A DNA stretch of 64,000 bases, from assembly GCF_964204865.1 (NCBI RefSeq), contig NC_135257.1, positions 8,206,151 to 8,270,150 of the forward strand. Direction: 5' to 3'. The notes under the pieces are model-generated. The model was not told the origin of the DNA and did no database searches. It saw nothing but the letters and a program-made list of their open reading frames with translations. This DNA comes from Styela clava (Eukaryota; Chordata; Ascidiacea; Stolidobranchia; Styelidae). The position numbers and the translations under genes were made by a program. The stretch's first letter is position 1. Every line of letters starts with the position of its first letter. Shown here piece by piece: positions 48,700-61,555 of the stretch.

Positions 48700-49111
48700 C
48701 TGGGGTCGGCAAACTTATGTCGTTCGCGGGCCAAAATTATAGGCGGGACGCGCATAAGTTAAAAACCGAAAGAATGGCCAATGAATCACAGATTTCAGTT
48801 AAATTTCAAGCAGTGCGCGAAGACTGATCATTTGAATATTTTCTGCGCCATTAAACCATGTGCACTCAGCATCAACTTTTTTTACATTCTGTTGACATTT
48901 GTCTAATTATAATCAATTTATAGGCTCATTAAACGAGTGATCGTGAATTATATACTTGTTAGGTTGGTGTCTCAAAACGAATTCTGTTACGTAAAGAAAA
49001 TAATCGTCAATACAGTTGTTTTGTTAATATAATTCAGTGAAACGTCGCGGGCTGGATTATATTGTTCCGCGGGTCGGATCTGGCCCGCGGGCCGTAGTTT
49101 GCCGACCCTTG
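48700..49111. mobile_element. hAT-type MITE, family F copy 2, 412 bp
   Basis: The left end CTGGGGTCGGCAAAC and right end GTTTGCCGACCCTTG are inverted repeats. The flanking 8-mers GTTTAGTC (48692-48699) and GTTCAATC (49112-49119) agree at 6 of 8 positions, so the TSD has decayed. Same family as 23743-24113, reversed. Confidence 0.82.
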
Positions 49112-49119
49112 GTTCAATC

Positions 49120-52100
49120 TATTAATTGGTAATTTCAATATTCGAAACCAAAGAAGTTTGAAAAATCGCAGGAAAGCACCAAAATTTTTTTGTTGCGCTG
49201 AGTTTTTATATTAGTCCTCTATTCATTGATCAACTCATATTTTTGGCCCCGGGACCGGAAAAGTTCAAAAAAATAGGTTATCTTACCAAAATTGTCATTT
49301 TTTTTCACAATTCCCAATATTCGAACCCAAAAAAGTTTGAAAAATCGCAGAAAAGCACCAAAATTTTTTTGTTGCGTTGAGTTCGCATGTTAGTCCTCTA
49401 TTCATTGGTAAATTCATATTTTTGCCCCCTGGACCGAAAAAGTTCAAAAAAATCAGTTATCTTAACAAAATTTTCAATTTTTTCACAATTCCCGATATTC
49501 GAACCCGAAAAAGTTTGAAAAATCGCAGGAAAACACCAAAATTTTTTTGTTGCGTTGAGTTTTTATATTAGTCCTCTATTCATTGATAAATTCATATTTT
49601 TGCCCCCGGTACCGGAAAAGTTAAACAAAATCGGTTATCTTACAAATATTTTTAATTTTTTCACAATTACCGATATTCGAACCCAAAAAAGTTCGAAAAA
49701 TCGCAGGAAACACCAAAATTTCTTTGCTGCGTTGGGTTTTTATATTAGTCCTCTATTCATTGATCAATTCATATTTTTGCCCCCGGAAACGGAAAAGTTC
49801 AAAAAAATAGGTTATCTTACCGAAATTTTCATTTTTTTCACAATTCCCAATATATGGACCCAAAAAAGTTTGAAAAATCGCAGGAAAGCACCAAAATTTT
49901 TTTGTTGCGTTGAGTTTTTATATTAGTCCTCTATTCATTGATCAATTCATTTTTTTGCCCCCGGGACCGGAAAAGTTCAAAAAAATCCGTTATATTTCCG
50001 AAATTTTTAATTTTTTCACAATTTCCAATATTCGAACCCAAAAAAGTTTGAAAAATCGCCGGAAAGCACCAAAACTTTTTTGTTGCGTTGAGTTTTTATG
50101 TTAGTCCTCTATTCATTGACCAATTCATATTTTTTCCCCCGGTACCGGAAAAGTTCAATAAAATCGGTTATCTTACAAATATTTTTAATTTTTTCACAAT
50201 TACCGATATTCGAACCCAAAAAAGTTCAAAAAATCGAAGAAAAGCACCAAAATTTTTTTGTTGCGTTGAGTTTTTATATTAGTCCTCTATTCATTGATCA
50301 ATTCGTATTTTTGCCCCCGGGACCGGAAAAGTTCAGAAAAATCCGTTATATTTTCGAAATTTTTAATTTTTTCACAACTTCCAATATTCGAACCCAAAAA
50401 AGTTTGAAAAATCGCAGGAAAGCACCAAAATTTTTTTGTTGCGTTGAGTTTTTATGTTAGTCTTCTATTCATTGATCAATTCATATTTTTGCCCCCGGTA
50501 CCGGAAAAGTTCAACAAAATCGGTTATCTCACAAATATTTTTTATTTTTTCACAATTACCGATATTCGAACCCAAAAAAGTTCGAAAAATCGCAGGAAAA
50601 CACCAAAATTTCTTTGTTGCGTTGAGTTTTTATATTAGTCTTCTATTCATTGATCAATTCATATTTTTGCCCCCGGGACCGGAAAAGTTCAAAAAAATAG
50701 GTTATCTTACCAAAATTTTCATTTTTTTCACAGTTCCCAATATTCGAACCCAAAAAAGTTTGAAAAATCGCAGGAAAGCACCAAAATTTTTTTGTTTCGT
50801 TGAGTTCGCATGTTAGTCCTCTATTCATTGATAAATTCATATTTTTGTTCCCGGGACCGGAAAAGTTCAAAAAAATCTGTTATCTCAACAAAATTTTCAA
50901 TTTTTTCAGTTTCCAATATTCGAACCCAAAAAAGTTTGAAAAATCGCAGGAAAGCACCAAAATTTTTTTGTTGCGTTGAGTTCGCATATTAGTTTTCTAT
51001 TCATTGGTAAATTCATATTTTTGCCCCCGGGACCGGAAAAGTTCAAAAAAATCTGTTATCTTAACAAAATTTTCAATTTTTTCACAGTTTCCAATATTCG
51101 AACCCAAAAAAGTTTGAAATTTTTGTTGCGTTGAGTTTGCATGTTAGTCCTCTATTCATTGGTAATTCATATTTTTGCCCCCGGCACCGGAAAAATTCAA
51201 AAAAATCGGTTATATTACCGAAATTTTTAATTTTTTCACAATTCCCAATTTTCGAACCCAAAAAAGTTCGAAAAATCGCAGGAAAGCACCAAAATTTCTT
51301 TGCTGCGTTGAGTTTTTATATTAGTCCTCTATTCATTGATCAATTCATATTTTTGCCCCCGAGACCGGAAAAGTTCAAAAAAATAGGTTATCTTACCAAA
51401 ATTTTCATTTTTTTCACAATTCCCAATATTCGAACCCAAAAAAGTTTGAAAAATCGCAGGAAAAAACCAAAATTTTTTTGTTGCGTTGAATTTTTATATT
51501 AGTCCTCTATTCATTGATCAACTCATATTTTTGCCCCCGGGACCGGAAAAGTTCAAAAAAATAGGTTATCATACAAAAAATTTTAATTTTTTCACAATTA
51601 CCAATATTCGAACCCAAAAAAGTTCGAAAAATCGCAGGAAAGCATCAAAATTTCTTTGTTGCGTTAGGTTTTCATGTTAGTCCTCTATTCAGTGGTAACC
51701 TCATATTTGCCATGAATCCACGATAAATATGGTAAAAATGTAAATATATCTTCTGTTCCTCATTTTGGGATTCAAGGCACACAGGCGTTGAGTTTTTATG
51801 TTAGTCTTCTCTATTCATTGATCAATTCATATTTTTGCCCCCGGTACCGGAAAAGTTCAACAAAATCGGTTATCTCACAAATATTTTTTATTTTTTCACA
51901 ATTACCGATATTCGAACCCAAAAAAGTTCGAAAAATCGCAGGAAAACACCAAAATTTCTTTGTTGCGTTGAGTTTTTATATTAGTCCTCTATTCATTGAG
52001 CAATTCATATTTTTGCCCCCGGGACCGGAAAAGTTCAAAAAAATAGGTTATCTTACCAAAATTTTCATTTTTTTCACAATTCCCAATATTCGAACCCAAA

Positions 52101-53400
52101 AAAGTTTGAAAAATCGCAGGAAAGCACCAAAATTTTTTTGTTTCATTGAGTTCGCATGTTAGTCCTCTATTCATTGATAAATTCATATTTTTGCCCCCGG
52201 GACCGGAAAAGTTCAAAAAAATCTGTTATCTTAACAAAATTTTCAATTTTTTCAGTTTCCAATATTCGAACCCAAAAAAGTTTGAAAAATCGCAGGAAAG
52301 CACAAAAATTTTTTTGTTGCGTTGAGTTCGCATATTAGTCTTCTATTCATTGATAAATTCATATTTTTGCCCCCGGGACCGGAAAAGTTCAAAAAAATCT
52401 GTTATCTTAACAAAATTTTCAATTTTTTCACAGTTTCCAATATTCGAACCCAAAAAAGTTTGAAATTTTTGTTGCGTTGAGTTTGCATGTTAGTCCTCTA
52501 TTCATTGGTAAATTCATATTTTTGCCCCCGGCACCGGAAAAATTCAAAAAAATCGGTTATATTACCGAAATTTTTAATTTTTTCACAATTCCCAATATTC
52601 GAACCCAAAAAAGTTCGAAAAATCGCAGGAAAGCACCAAAATTTCTTTGCTGCGTTGAATTTTTATTTTAGTCCTCTATTCATTGATCAATTCATATTTT
52701 TGCCCCCGGGACCGGAAAAGTTCAAAAAAAATAGGTTATTTTACCAACATTTTCATTTTTTTCACACTTTCCAATATTCGAACCCAAAAAAGTTTGAAAA
52801 ATCGCAGGAAAGCACCAAAATTTTTTTGTTGCGTTGAATTTTTATATTAGTCCTCTATTCATTGATCAACTCATATTTTTGCCCCCGGGACCGGAAAAGT
52901 TCAAAAAAATAGGTTATCTTACCAAAATTTTCATTTTTTTCCCAATTCCCAATATTCGAACCCAGAAAAGTTTGAAAAATCGCTGGAAAGCACCAAAATT
53001 TTTTTGTTGTGTTGAGTTTTTATATTAGTCCTCTATTCATTGATAAATTCATATTTTTGCCCCCGGGACCGGAAAAGTTCAAAAAAATTGGTTATATTAC
53101 CGAAATGTTTAATTTTTTCACATTCCCTATATTCGAACCAAAAAAAGTTTGAGAAATCGCAGGAAAGCACCACAATTTTTCTGTTGCGTTGAGAGTTCAT
53201 ATTAGTCCTCTATTCATTGGTTCATATTTTTGCCCCCGGGACCGGAATAGTTCAACAAAATCGGTTATCATACAAAAAATTTTAATTTTTTCACAATTAC
53301 CAATATTCGAACCCAAAAAAGTTCGAAAAATCGCAGGAAAGCATCAAAATTTCTTTGTTGCGTTAAGTTTTCATGTTAGTCCTCTATTCAGTGGTAACCT
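49120..53400 (+). repeat. satellite array, ~178-bp unit, about 24 units
   Basis: The unit contains TAGTCCTCTATTCATTGATC, CCCCCGGGACCGGAAAAGTT, TTTTTTCACAATTCCCAATA and GAACCCAAAAAAGTTTGAAA in that order. Successive units start about 177-178 bp apart (for example 49555, 49733, 49910, 50088). The many 60-124-residue frames arise because the unit itself is open in some frames. 178 is not a multiple of three, so each unit shifts the frame, and I treat none as a gene. Confidence 0.97.
50446..51782 (+). repeat. higher-order repeat block A within the satellite
   Basis: Several consecutive units recur in the same order 1346 bp downstream (for example 50810 with 52156 and 51131 with 52477). Both blocks share a unit with an identical internal deletion (TTTGAAATTTTTGTTGCG at about 51114 and 52463), which proves that the block was duplicated as a whole. 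It ends with a 65-90 bp non-satellite segment (51690-51782). Confidence 0.88.
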
Positions 53401-53482
53401 CATATTTGCCATGAATCCACGATAAATATGGTAAAAATGTAAATATATCTTCTGTTCCTCATTTTGGGATTCAAGGCACACC
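51783..53482 (+). repeat. higher-order repeat block B within the satellite
   Basis: Second copy of block A, about two units longer. It ends with the same non-satellite flank (GTGGTAACCTCATATTTGCC through GGGATTCAAGGCACAC, 53391-53482), which in block A occupies 51692-51782 and is then followed directly by new satellite at CAGGCGTTGAG. Confidence 0.88.
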
Positions 53483-53850
53483 CTGGTATGACACCCGGTA
53501 CAATGCTTAAAACATTTGGCTGGAATTTTGCTGGTATTGCGGTGGCCTCCATGCTTGATGTACCGGTACTGCGGCGTGGGAAATCCCTTTTTGCCGTGAG
53601 CAAGGCACAAAATAATTTCAATCTGAACATTTAGTCGTGACTCGCAACCAGGGTTCGATTTTCCGGATAGCGGATAACCGAGAGGTATTTTGCAATCTAA
53701 TATACGATTATTATAGTGAAGTTATCCGGATAACAAATTAGCATGAATAACGCATATGCTAATTGGTAAATTTGATATTTTCTGTTAAGTGACGGCTGAC
53801 ATCTTCCAGAGCATATAATATCATCTTTTATTAACACTTCATTGCCTATA
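53483..53850. other. non-coding flank of the satellite
   Basis: No gene. It contains a small inverted repeat, GGATAGCGGATAAC/GTTATCCGGATAAC (about 53661-53741), and ATTAGCAT/ATGCTAAT (about 53738-53764). Confidence 0.4.
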
Positions 53851-53858
53851 TCCTAGCT

Positions 53859-55313
53859 CAGGGGTGGGCAATTACTTTCCTGAGTGGGCCGGATGCGGAT
53901 AATAGGCTGGATTACTGTGCCGGATGATCAAAACTCAATATGATTAAAAACGGTTTTGCAAATTCGCAACTCGAAAGTCTATCAATCATTAGTCAATCGC
54001 CTTCCCGTTTCACTAATCGCGTTTAAGTGATGTAAAGCATCAGGTATTTGCAGCAGGGGATATAGTAAATACCATTGAAATATTAGCGTTAAAAGAACAT
54101 TGAAAATGTCATGAGTACAGACAGAATAATTGAAGTACTGTAAATCATGTACTAGACTAGTGGTTTTCGAACTTTTTTCGCCCCATACTGTACTTTTAAC
54201 GGTATCATTGCCCCCCAAAACTACAACAAAACATCAAGTTACAAACAAATTTATTGCGAATCAATTAAGAAATAGCATGGTACCTGATGTTGTTAATAAG
54301 ATGGAGGAATTTTACTCAGGTACAATCTAAAATCCTCATCAATATTACCATCAAATATGATGTTAGAAATGAAAGAATCAACAATTTTAGTTTGTCAAAA
54401 ATGCCAGATGACTTGCGGTTACTATATTTTCAGTACATTTACAGGGGAAACGAGTCGTCGCGCTTACGATGTTCATTAAAATTGCTGACTTTGTCACCGA
54501 TGATGATTTTCTGTTGCGTAAAATATTCAGTTTATGGCCGATACGAGCATTAAAATTGTCTCGCGATATTAATTCAATTATTTTCAACGTAAATCGCCGT
54601 TGCGCCGAGTTACAATAAATGAAAATTTCACTATTCTGAAATACTACAATCTGAATTTTGGTTTAAGATAATTTTAGGATATCACCGTTTGCAAAATCCC
54701 AATGTCTGAGTACAATTTAATACGATAAAGTAAAAGCATTATAACTCTAATGGCGCCGCACAAACAAAATGTTTGGGAACCGCTGGACCAAGCAATAGTT
54801 TCCGATTGAAAATTTCAAGATAATTTAGTTAACCGACATAATTTTGATGTTCTCGGCTTAAATACCCACGTCAGGATAACAATCGGTGTTTTAAACTTAA
54901 TTTTACTCACCGAAAATGCGCAATTGCCCCCTGTCGCCCCTTTTGTTATCTCTTTTGCCCCCACTTTGGGAATCGTTGTACTAGATTAGACAAAAGGAAA
55001 GAACATATGTTGGGGCATCCACAAACGCACGAAAAAATTTGCAGGCCCAAATGCTGATATATCAGGAGCATAAGTTTTTTTAATGACTTAAATGATTCGG
55101 ATGGATGATTTTTGCACATCATATTCAGGTGCTTATGATACGCGATAAAATACGGTGTTTACTTTAGCCGACGATCAGTTTCAATTTATATCATCGATAT
55201 TTTCAACGGATATTTATATTCCTAAAAACTATGGTCATAATTTCAGCGGGCACGAGTGGGCCGGATGAAACACTTCGGTGGGCCGGATCCGGCCCACAAT
55301 TTATCAACCCCTG
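53859..55313. mobile_element. non-autonomous hAT-type element, 1.46 kb, with nested element
   Basis: The termini are CAGGGGTGGGCAATTAC and TTATCAACCCCTG. The 8-bp TSD TCCTAGCT is at 53851-53858 and 55314-55321. A second hAT-type element is nested at 54158-54978. Both ends carry GGGCCGGAT/ATCCGGCCC sub-repeats. Confidence 0.93.
54158..54978. mobile_element. hAT-type element nested in the 53859 element
   Basis: The flanking 8-mers TACTAGAC (54150-54157) and TACTAGAT (54979-54986) agree at 7 of 8. The ends are imperfect inverted repeats TAGTGGTTTTCGAACT and ACTTTGGGAATCGTTG, with GCCCC-rich sub-termini. The interior, from CTGTTGCGTAAAATATTCA, resembles that of the elements at 26647 and 38463. 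An additional terminus-like GTTTGGGAACCGCTGG at 54773 may mark a further nested or recombined end. Confidence 0.72.
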
Positions 55314-55321
55314 TCCTAGCT

Positions 55322-55590
55322 TTAGTCATGCGCTCACATGAACTTCACTATCACATCACAAAATACGCAAAACAAATTTCATTATCATGTAATGCATTCG
55401 CTTTATAAAATATCAGTGGCCGCTTTTATGTAGCCTCGACTTGTTCGGAGCAAAAGGCATGAGTATAAACGAGTAAAAAAAATGAGTAAAAAAAATGCCC
55501 CCCCCCCCCATCAAAAAATGGACTAGCTACGCTCTTTTGTTGTCGGTGGTGGATGGCCTCGGCCCTATCCTATATTTTGAATTCGTTTGT
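55322..55590. repeat. low-complexity stretch
   Basis: Two copies of AATGAGTAAAAAAAATG-like sequence are followed by a run of about ten C at 55499-55508. No gene. Confidence 0.6.
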
Positions 55591-55596
55591 ATTCTG

Positions 55597-55690
55597 GCGC
55601 GGCTGAGTGGTACATTGTGATCGCTATATGAAATGTAACGCACGGATTGGAGTCTCAAACTGCGCTACGTTCATACCCAACCACTGACAA
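55597..55690 (+). mobile_element. possible tRNA-like SINE head
   Basis: GGCGCGGCTGAGTGGTAC resembles a pol III A box; a weak B-box-like GTTCATACCC lies about 65 bp downstream. The beginning GGCGCGGC also matches the start of the SINE at 18357. The B box deviates from consensus, so this is a weak call. Confidence 0.3.
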
Positions 55691-57644
55691 GTACCACGTC
55701 CCGGTTCTCCTACAATTTGTAATGCAAACTCGTAACAATCAGTCCCCACTCACAGTCTTGAACCACTGAACCCCAACACCTCAGAAGATCACACGAACTG
55801 AATAAACTTTGTTGTAATATTCCACTTGAACACACGATCGAATAATAGGGCAATAACACTCACAAAATGCACTTGTGAATAACACACCGGGTCTTGAGTT
55901 TGACTAATACACACAGAGTTTGATTTCAAATATTGATAGATTCCGGGATTAAATAACTAAATAAAATACAGAACAGTTAGTAAATATCAACACACAATAA
56001 ATCCCAGCTTATCCTATATACTAACATAATGATCCCTACTAGATAGTAAACTAACAGCAATCTAAAAACGATTCATAATACATGCACTACTCTAAATCCT
56101 AAAAGACCGACAAAGCAGATAACGGCAGATTGCGCCATCACAGCTCGTCGCGCTCACGCAAGCATAGAGCAATACAGGATACTAACTACAGAGCAAGAGT
56201 CGTCGTCGGTCGATTGCCGCAGCCAATAGCGTGCAAGGTAAACACGTATTGCACCATAGCTAATCTCATTCTCTCGAATACGATAATAAAGAAATACATA
56301 AATGCAACCTGCGTCCATTACATGAAGCACTGCTCATTATACAACCTACCTCTGCGGAAGCAGAAGGAGCATTCAGTGCATCTGATTCCGGACTGTTCGT
56401 GAGAAAACTTCGTTCTTGTTTATATGACTCGACAATTGATGCGTTGTGGCTTGTGGTTCATACAAAATGCATTACAGAAAAGGAATAAATCTGGCTTCAT
56501 CGAAACCCTATTCTGTATCTTACACAGTTTGTCTGTTTTCACCACTGGAGCATTTTCTAGGTACTTCTCACCAAAAAACTGCTTGAAATGCGTGAACATG
56601 ATTTTATTTTTAGTTGAAAGACAAAATATACGGATATATATGCGTATACTGTATCTAGAATTAGACAGTAAAAATACTAGATATTCGAACTCAACTAACC
56701 CAAGTCGTACCGGTCGTAAAATATCTCCTTCATGTCCGTAATAACCATTACGCAAGGTAGACTGAAGCATCGACATTCCATATTGAACTCTTATTCATTC
56801 TCGAGTTATTCTTTAAATTGTAAAGGCTTGTTGCAGAATACAGCCGGTAAAAATGTTATAATGTTGTTTGTAGTTTTTACCAGGTTAATAATTATTGCCA
56901 CAAATATTTTAAAATGAATCGAAAACGGTCGAATGAGAAGAATAAAATGATAATTTTGTTCGTCACTAATGTTCGCCAACATCTCCCCATCGCGACAAGG
57001 AGGTATTATCGTAGTAGTATATATTTACGGTATTATGACGTTAGGTTTTCTGGCGCTAATTGTTACAGCCTCAAGGTCATATCCGCAGAAAGTTTTAAAA
57101 TAAATAAGAGCCTTCTAGCAAAAATACAAGCGTTAACTACTTAAGTTAAAAAGAAAAACAAATTTTTCATGGAAGAAAAATACTAACAAGAAACACAACG
57201 CAATAACAAAACGTATTTGTTTTCATATTCTTCTATCTATACCATATTCTATATAGTATGTACAATGGTACGAGATTCTGTGAGTAAGATGGTTGAGTTA
57301 TTCAATAAATTTATATTATTAATAAAAATATTAAAAAAAAAAGTTTAGTGAGCTCAACGACTAACATACCGGTGAGCTTGATCTTACTTAGCGCGATAAA
57401 AGGCCGCAAAGGCGCTACGGTTCCTGGGAATACAAACGGCGATTTTAATATTGAGCATTTCAACGTTCTCATAAAACTATATTATAAAATGGTTAGGTTA
57501 AGTTTTGTGTTACTTGTGAAGATTAATCCTTTCAATATGGACAGAACTGACCTATCATTTTAGTAAGATAGTTCTTTTATGAATTAAAATTTTAAGAATG
57601 AACAGAATAGAGACGCAGTCTTTTTAGTTTAGTATAGACCAGGG
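55691..57644. other. intergenic DNA, nothing recognised
   Basis: AT-rich. The short frames on both strands (for example 56130-56402, 56420-56776, 56424-56741) have no recognisable domain and overlap each other. A stretch at 56335-56410 reads PTSAEAEGAFSASD..VRKLRS-like in one frame, reminiscent of the hAT dimerisation motif, but it is too short to call. Confidence 0.35.
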
Positions 57645-59230
57645 CAGGGGCGGATTAAGCCCCTTTGGTGCCCTAAGCACTGAAGACTTTAGTGCCCCCT
57701 CATGTGTAATTTAATTATAAAAACAATAAACCACATAAGTGTATTATCCATTAAAAATAATCACAACCAACAGTAAATAAACAACTTTTACGAACATTTT
57801 TAGGTTTTTTAACTCTTATATATAGCCGATATATATATCGGCCGTTTACTGCCGATAATATATATATGCAAACACGCAATATCGGGCCGATATATCGGTT
57901 GAGCTCTAATCCTGAGGAAGTGTGACAATAAAGATTCATGCCTCAAGTCCTCAACGTGAATCGAAATGCCATAGGATACAAGTCACAACTGTAGTTTGAA
58001 ATTTTACCGGTACCTTGTAGTCTACCTCAGAGTGGTTCAAGGTTGCTAGGTTGAAGGACCGCAAAAACTTTTGAGGAGGTCTCGCGGGCCGCAAGTCGGA
58101 AACCCAAAAGTGATCAAAATATCGCGAGTTTACTTACTTTAAATTTAATAAACAACGAGAGTTTACCGTTCTAATCAGACTATTATTATGTTGCATGGTT
58201 GGCGTCCGTTTGAAGAAGATATATAAAGCCTTCAGTTATTTTGAATTTAATTCCCGAGAATTACCGTTGTATTTTGCGCATCTCGCGTTTAATGTCGCTT
58301 CAAATTATATTCTTTCGTGACAGATATTACTTGAAATCAAACCAGACACTGCGTGATGGGCAAGGAAATACATTTCCGCCGTGTTCTCTTATGTCACCTT
58401 TCTTGCGACACTCATTTTATTACGAATTGTTATATTGAATAATTTAAAAACTTGAAGCGTGAGCAAGCTTAGTGACATCGTCAAATACCAACCAAGTCAG
58501 TCTAAGTTGGTTTTCGGGACCTAGCTAAAAAAAACTGGATTACGTGGCGTTATGTCGGCTCTGCGTTTCGTCACTACTGTCACATGGCCGACGCTTGTAA
58601 ACAGAGGAGTGTTTTTACTAAAATAAAGGCACAAAGCGTTAGAAAAAGGGTTTGAATTTCGGGATCCCAACCCCAGTTGGAATATCTAAAAAAAAAAAAA
58701 CTCAAAAACGTTGCTCCATTAGATACAAATATACACTAAAATTATTCTGTGAGTCGCACGGAATGTATCAGCATCACAGAGTTTGGACCACCCTGGTCTA
58801 CCTTATCAAGAAACTCCCGACTTTGCTGACAAATATATCGTTGAAATGCGATCGTGGAACCGCCACATAGGCTAAATAGTTCATTGATCCAATTGTTGAA
58901 GAGAATAGAAATTATTTTCAAAATAAAAGTGTAACAACAAGGTGAATACTAAAAAGAAAAAACAACAACAATTTAAGAAAACGACTTATAGACCCATTTC
59001 GTGTCCAATAAATAAGTTTCAGTGTTTATTTTTAGTAAAGAAGGGTAATATGATACTTGAAGACAAAAAATAAGCGAATATTTTGAAGTTTGAGTCGCCT
59101 GGTGAACTCGTAATATTTTAATAAACACCGATAAACTATATAAAATTCTGCTATAAAATTTCTGTGGTGTCCCTCTTTGCTTGGTCCCTTAAGCACGTGC
59201 TTATATTGTTTAATGGTTAATCCGGCGCTG
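57645..59230. mobile_element. probable hAT-type element, 1.59 kb, with nested element
   Basis: The left end CAGGGGCGGATTAAGCCC and right end GGTTAATCCGGCGCTG are inverted repeats. TGGTGCCCT and related GCCC motifs follow on the left. Flanking 8-mers do not match, so the TSD is lost. A clear hAT-type element is nested at 58028-58795. AT-rich palindromes with CCGATATATATATCGG lie at about 57827-57842. Confidence 0.65.
58028..58795. mobile_element. hAT-type element, 768 bp, nested
   Basis: The termini are CAGAGTGGTTCAAGG and TTTGGACCACCCTG. The 8-bp TSD GTCTACCT is at 58020-58027 and 58796-58803. The sub-terminal GCGGGCCGCAAGT is typical of the group. No transposase. Confidence 0.9.
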
Positions 59231-60840
59231 CTTAGAGGTGATGTCACATTCAAATCAATTAAAGTATTCCAGGCGCCAAGAAGATCTTCCGCTGTTGGAT
59301 ATATGATGTTGGTGTATACACTCCGATTCATCGAATACCTGAAAATTTTGAGACTATGTTATAAATAGCGTTGTATTTCGAAAATAATTATCATAGTGAA
59401 TATTGGTATGAACTAATCACGGCGCCACGGTTTCAGTTTTGAGACCTTATTTTACACACTTTGGAATTATTTCATTTTATATGATTATGGCATCATTTAT
59501 TTTGTGCTGAAAAAGTACTATAGTTTTATTTCATTTAATGCGTTTGATGTTTCCGCTCTAAACTTGCGGTTGTATGCAAAGTAAAAGTTAATTTGTTTTC
59601 TGCACTTGTTACACTTCAAAAATTACCTTCAAATTTATTACAATCAACAGTCAGGATAAATAAACAAGAGGGCTATTCTCAAATATATAGACACGTTACG
59701 CTGAAATTCACTGTGGTACGGTACGGTAACTTACCAGCAGGCTTGACCACGGAACCTGTTCGTTGATCAAGTGATCGATATATGTTTGCGGAATCGCCAC
59801 ATGGTGGCAAATTCTGATGACGTCATAGCTCAAAATAAAAACGAATCTCATAAAGCTCACAGGAATATTTGAAATTAATATAAGAAATAGCCTTCTAGAA
59901 CAAAATTCCATCTTTAACTACTAAAAATTTCAAAGCAATTGGTCCAGTAATCAAAGAAAAAAGCGACTTTTTAAAAAAGTGTCAAAGAACAAGAACAGGA
60001 ACAATAAGAACAACGACTATATTGCGGAAACTGGCTGTAATCCAATCACAATGTTTGGTTGCATTAAAAAGTACTCCTATTTTAGCGTTACAATCCCAGT
60101 GTAACGAAATGCCTTTACATATTATACATTATAGAAAATGTCTACATTACAAATGCAGAATGATTCCTCATGACAGCGAAATTACAGCACAATTATTCAA
60201 ACAGTCGTAGGAAGAACATTTTCCTGGCAAACCGTCATTTGCAACGTTTATTATGTAAACAACCAACGCCTTTTTACCGACTTCTCTGTTGCAAAAGATG
60301 GCAATTTCAAGATTCCTCCCTGGATAATGAAGCCACCGCAAATGATACATCGTTAACGATTTATGGTACAACATGTTCACCAACAATACTTCAAACGTCA
60401 TTTCTTGATCATACACACGAAAACTATCGAGACTATTGCAACGGTACGACTTAACCGGAATACCGGTAGGTGCTCGCCACTGATACAGTCTAGTAATACT
60501 GTAATAATTAGCTAGAAGATCCAATGTGCTGCAAAGACACACAAATAGGTTCGAAGTTCACGATGCAAACGAAGAGACCTTATTAAAATAGTGTAAAATC
60601 CACGCTTAAAGCAGATAACATAAGAGCGACAAAATACCGTCCTTACTCAGCGACAGCAAAGAAAACCGAACACTGCGTACGCAGCACAGTTCACATATGC
60701 AGTGGTGGTTGGAGTCGAGTTACTGGATCAAACTATCGGACGAATTAGGGCTCAGACTCCAAACACCAATGCATATACATTAACTAGACAAGAAATACAA
60801 GTAAAACTAGAGCCGCGTGCAGCTTTAACAGGCTTCCCGC
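59231..60840. other. non-coding, nothing recognised
   Basis: Overlapping short frames on both strands without domains. No repeat boundaries were found. Confidence 0.35.
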
Positions 60841-60842
60841 GT

Positions 60843-61555
60843 AAAAAAAACTGAAGACGCGTTTTGCTCACTGGAGCGTGAACGCGTGGTCAGTCATGCA
60901 TAAAATTTGCAATTTATGATGGGGCACTTATTATCTGCATGTGATGTAAATTTCAAGTCTCTAAGTAGTGTCGTTCTCGAGAAGAAGATGAAAATGTAAA
61001 ATCCTATTTTGCTCACTGGAGCGTATCGCCGAGGTCACTCATGCGTATCCTTGACATATCGTATCCGGAACATGTCCATTAATCATTGTTATGAATTTCA
61101 ACCCAATAGCATGTATCAATTTTGAGAAATCGCGAAAAAACTGAAAACGCGTTTTGCTCACTGAAGCGTGAAAGCGTGGTCAGTCATGCATAAAATTTGC
61201 AATTTATCATGGGGGACTTATTATCTGCATGTGATGTAAATTTCAAGGCTCTGAGTATTGTCGTTCTCGAGAAGAAGATGAAAATGTGAAATCATATATT
61301 GCTCACTGGAGCGTATCGCCGAGGTCACTCATGCGTATCCTTGACATATCGTATCCGGAACACGTCCATTAATCATTGTTATGAATTTCAACCCAATACC
61401 ATGTATCAATTTTGAGAAATCGCAAAAAAACTGAATACGCGTTTTGCTCACTGGAGCGTGAAAGCGTGGTCAGTCATGCATAAAATTTGCATTTTATTGC
61501 TAGCTGAGAACTTCTGCACATTTGAGGTGAATTTCAAGTTTGTAGGACCAATTTG
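60843..61555 (+). repeat. ~290-bp tandem repeat, about 2.4 units
   Basis: ACGCGTTTTGCTCACTG recurs at about 60857, 61147 and 61437, with intervening sequence nearly identical, including CTCGAGAAGAAGATGAAAATG and CATCGTATCCGGAACA-type motifs. Each unit contains the half-motif TTTTGCTCACTGGAGCGT twice, so it is itself an ancient doubling. The last unit is truncated and runs into a microsatellite. Confidence 0.92.

Noticed and set aside
49377-53425. Many 60-124-residue reading frames in the satellite, several starting MSFYISPLFID or MLVLYSL
   Set aside because: They come from the satellite unit being open in more than one frame. The 178-bp unit changes frame each repeat, and there is no start, splice or codon pattern independent of the repeat.
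57825-57900. AT-rich palindromes with CCGATATATATATCGG
   Set aside because: They resemble parts of a known type of MITE terminus, but no second end could be identified, so no element is called.
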